Source of the DNA: Pelagibacterium sp. 26DY04
GTDB lineage: Bacteria; Pseudomonadota; Alphaproteobacteria; Rhizobiales; Devosiaceae
Assembly (NCBI RefSeq): GCF_031202305.1
Contig: NZ_CP101731.1
Location: 2,914,001 to 2,978,000 of the forward strand
Reading direction: 5' to 3'
Length of the DNA stretch: 64,000 nt
Below are positions 61,743 through 64,000 of the stretch, piece after piece. The notes below the pieces were generated by a model, which saw nothing but the letters and a program-made list of their open reading frames with translations, was not told the DNA's origin and made no database searches. A program made the translations under genes and the position numbers. Position 1 is the first letter of the stretch. Each line of letters starts with the position of its first letter.

Positions 61743-63008
61743 TCAGAGCATCGGTGCGATGCGGTTGCAGACCGAGGTCAGCACCGCCTGAACATCGGCG
61801 TCCGCGGTCCAGAGCGCATCGAGTTCGGCTCGCACCACCTGCTGGATTTCGGCAAAGCCTTCATGCCCCGGCAGAACCTGGCCGTTCGCAATGCCTGCAA
61901 TCACGACGCTTTCGATCTGCTCTGGCGAGAGCAGCGGGTTGGTTTCCCCCAGCGTCTCGGCATTGAGCAGGCTCTGGCGCGCCGGCGGGAAGAACTGGGC
62001 GAGCTTGGCGCTGTTTTCAGGGTTCGACATATAGGCGAGGAATTCCACCGCCATGTCCACATTGTCGCCCATCTGGAAGACGCCGATACCCGCCTGCCCG
62101 ATCACGGCGTATTCGCCCGCCGGCCCGGCCGGAAGCGGCACAAGGTCCCAATCGAACGCATCCTCACCCTGCGGCAGAAGAGAGGCGCGGGAGATCTGGG
62201 TGATGGTCATCGCAGCATCGCCGGCGAAGAAATCGACGCTTTCGCCCGGCCCAGGCATGGCGCCCTTGTTGAAGATGGCGTCGTGGATGAAGCTCATCGC
62301 CTCGACCATTTCCGGTTCGGCGAAGGTGCAGGTGTTTCCGTCCGCGCTCCAGGGCGATGCACCCCAGCCGCGCCAGATCGAAGCAAGGTTTTGCCAGATC
62401 TGATAGTTGAAATCGCGTACGATCAGCCCATCGGCACCGTTGGCGCCGACCGCCGCTGCGGTCTCGATCGCGTTCTCCCAGGTCCAATCGCCTGCTTCGA
62501 TAAATTCGGCCGGCGTTTGCGCCCCGGCCTCGGCAATGAGATCGTTGTTGACGAACATGGCAAAGGGCGAGGTCGAGAACGGATAGGCATAGAGCTCGCC
62601 ATTGGCGCGCCAGAGCGCCGTCGCCTGCTCGGTGACGTCATCGAGATCGTAACCTTCGGCATTGGCGAAGGCTTCGCTCAGGGGTGCCAGCGCACCGGAA
62701 TTGACGAAGTCGGCGGCGCTGGTTTCCAAAATCCAGGCCAAGTCGGGCGCGTTGCCGCCGGCGATTTGGGTGGTCAGCGTCGTCGTGTAGTTGTCGAACG
62801 GCAGGGAATCGAAAGTCACCGAGACATTGGGGTGAGTTTCGGTAAAGCCGGCGGCGATCTCGTTGAACATCGCCAGATGCGCCTCGTTGGCGCTCCAGAT
62901 GGTCATGCGCAGATCGATCTGATCCTGCGCCAGAACCGGGCCGGCGGCCAGCGGCAGAATCAGGCCAGCCAGCGCCGTCGTCGATTTGAGCGTATTCATC
63001 GATGTCAT
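61743..63008 (-). CDS. Extracellular sugar-binding protein of the ABC importer
   Basis: 421 residues of the family 1 (MalE/UgpB-like) binding proteins. Signal peptide 1-28 (MTSMNTLKSTTALAGLILPL..VLA|QD). LRMTIWSANEAHLAMFNEIA, TTLTTQIAGGNAPDLAWILE and AYPFSTSPFAMFVNNDLIAE are family-typical. The ATG at 63008 has a GAGGAGG ribosome site; a second ATG at 62999 is possible. Ligand unknown. Lies 35 nt downstream of the oxidoreductase gene. Confidence 0.92.
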   Translation of the reverse strand: MTSMNTLKSTTALAGLILPLAAGPVLAQDQIDLRMTIWSANEAHLAMFNEIAAGFTETHPNVSVTFDSLPFDNYTTTLTTQIAGGNAPDLAWILETSAADFVNSGALAPLSEAFANAEGYDLDDVTEQATALWRANGELYAYPFSTSPFAMFVNNDLIAEAGAQTPAEFIEAGDWTWENAIETAAAVGANGADGLIVRDFNYQIWQNLASIWRGWGASPWSADGNTCTFAEPEMVEAMSFIHDAIFNKGAMPGPGESVDFFAGDAAMTITQISRASLLPQGEDAFDWDLVPLPAGPAGEYAVIGQAGIGVFQMGDNVDMAVEFLAYMSNPENSAKLAQFFPPARQSLLNAETLGETNPLLSPEQIESVVIAGIANGQVLPGHEGFAEIQQVVRAELDALWTADADVQAVLTSVCNRIAPML

Positions 63009-63043
63009 TGTTTCCTCCTCTGGATATCGATGTTCGCGTGGGG

Positions 63044-64000
63044 TCAGTATCCCCGGATTTCGGGCCAGCGGATCTCCACCCCCTCGCGGTGAAGCAGGCC
63101 CTGGAAGTCCTCGAGCTGGCGATCGTCCGCCTGCACGGCATGCGGTGTCGTCTCGGTATCGAGGCAGTAGACGGCAAGCAGGCCGGCGACTTCGCCGATG
63201 TTCCACTCGACCGGATGGAGCCGGTAGCAGCCATTGGTGATGTGGGTGGTCCCGATGGTCTTGCCCGCCGGCAACAGATTCGAGCGCTCGCGCGGCAGCA
63301 GCGCTCCGAGCGGAATTTCGAACGGGCACGAGGGCACGTCGATGTAATTGTCCCCACCGGTCGACGGGTGCAGATCGATCCGGTACATGCCGGTGCCGAC
63401 GCTGTCGCGATAATGGACGGCTCCCGCCTCTCCGCGCACGGCGTAGGAAAGATCCTGCTCGACGATGGTGGTCACCGCCTTGATGCGGCGGCTTTCGCGG
63501 ATATAGGGCGCCATGGCGAGCCCATGTTCGGTGCCGGTCACGTCGCCCCGCAGACGCAGCCCCGGAAAGCCCTGCCCGCCATCGACGCGCGGCGCCTCGG
63601 TCTGCAGCCAGTAGAAGACCGCATAGGAAAGTTCAGCGGCCCGCTTGAGCCGATATTCGTATTCGTCCTCGGTGCAATCGATGATCGGCGCCTCGAAATA
63701 GTCGATCATCGGCCAATTGACGAGGCAGATGTCGGACTCGTAGGCTCCCGGCACGAAGTTGCGCCGCGCAGCGATGCGGCGGAAAGTCCACAGGTTAGCG
63801 TCCCCCGCATTGCGGCGCTGGTCGGCATCGACCAGCAGCGGATCGTCATCGGGATTGGGCGTAAAGCTGCGCTCGGTGATCTCCAGCGTCCGCGGATGCG
63901 GCGCCTTGAACCCGATAAGCGGTCCGCCCCAGAAATCGGGCTGCACCGACCGCCAGTAATCGTAGTTCTCGGGCTTATCGATCGTCTGGTCGCCGTCCAC
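63044..64000 (-). CDS. FAD-dependent oxidoreductase (PF12831 type), C-terminal part, cut by the window edge
   Basis: The last 318 residues are visible; the N-terminal FAD-binding GxGxxG motif lies beyond 64000. TGTEHGLAMAPYIRESRRIK, HPSTGGDNYIDVPSCPFEIP, LGALLPRERSNLLPAGKTIG and the closing ITNGCYRLHPVEWNIGEVAG are typical of the PF12831 FAD-dependent oxidoreductases found beside sugar ABC operons. It probably oxidises a sugar, polyol or glycoside-derived compound. Likely first or early gene of the operon ending at 58206. Confidence 0.88.
   Translation of the reverse strand: MDGDQTIDKPENYDYWRSVQPDFWGGPLIGFKAPHPRTLEITERSFTPNPDDDPLLVDADQRRNAGDANLWTFRRIAARRNFVPGAYESDICLVNWPMIDYFEAPIIDCTEDEYEYRLKRAAELSYAVFYWLQTEAPRVDGGQGFPGLRLRGDVTGTEHGLAMAPYIRESRRIKAVTTIVEQDLSYAVRGEAGAVHYRDSVGTGMYRIDLHPSTGGDNYIDVPSCPFEIPLGALLPRERSNLLPAGKTIGTTHITNGCYRLHPVEWNIGEVAGLLAVYCLDTETTPHAVQADDRQLEDFQGLLHREGVEIRWPEIRGY

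Overview
This 64 kb window reads as chromosome from a GC-rich alphaproteobacterium of the order Hyphomicrobiales (Rhizobiales). The gene content and style (FixK/Fnr-type cytochrome bd control, a Mur-type manganese box, many ABC/TRAP uptake operons each with a GntR regulator, ATGA-coupled operons, and the CCTTCTCCC...GGGAGAAGG intergenic repeat) suggest a Devosia/Pelagibacterium-like lineage. That placement is inference from gene content; no rRNA lies in the window. Gene density is high. I see no tRNA, insertion sequence, prophage or CRISPR array.

Layout. 1-300: tail of a probable GH20 hexosaminidase and an intergenic repeat. 300-6000 (minus): one-carbon metabolism, folD-purU-metH, with a perfect 22-bp palindrome in front of metH. 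6000-8950: a MocR/PdxR-type regulator divergent from a flavin split-barrel protein and a GntR regulator. 8940-16120: cytochrome bd oxidase cydABX (cydX is only 36 codons) divergent from cydDC, with an FNR box between them and an FNR-type [4Fe-4S] regulator beyond cydC. 16220-20330: a manganese-type ABC importer behind a promoter carrying Mur-like boxes; both permeases carry C-terminal winged-helix-like tails. 20320-24090: acetoacetate use (acetoacetyl-CoA synthetase, thiolase) divergent from a PAS-LuxR regulator.

24060-33120 is a catabolic island. It has two MOFRL glycerate kinases, tartronate semialdehyde reductase, an HpcH/HpaI aldolase carrying a Sec signal peptide, an ABM-fold protein, a TRAP transporter and a GntR regulator, with repeated TATACT/AGTATA half-sites in the promoters. 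The enzyme set mirrors aldarate catabolism (aldolase, then tartronate semialdehyde, glycerate and 2-phosphoglycerate), but the aldolase appears to be exported.

33490-34790 holds a PadR regulator with a nested operator and a one-helix membrane protein. 35060-44810 is a tightly overlapping nine-gene glycan cassette: a dTDP-rhamnose-epimerase-like protein, a CDP-paratose-epimerase-like protein, a B12-binding radical SAM enzyme, four glycosyltransferases (three of them tandem paralogues), a UDP-glucuronate decarboxylase-like protein and a methyltransferase. 44830-47460 (minus) holds a fused protein-isoaspartate methyltransferase/erythromycin esterase with three small neighbours. 47640-52120: periplasmic 5'-nucleotidase, DUF3237 protein, flavin monooxygenase and an unknown protein.

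52130-58190: a GntR regulator divergent from a taurine/NMT1-type ABC importer with two permeases, a fumarylacetoacetate-hydrolase-family enzyme and a TauE/SafE exporter. 58200-64000 (minus): a sugar ABC importer operon led by an FAD-dependent oxidoreductase cut by the window edge and ending in a TIM-barrel-like protein. The most unusual items are the exported aldolase, the winged-helix permease tails, the B12-radical-SAM glycan cassette and the methyltransferase-esterase fusion.
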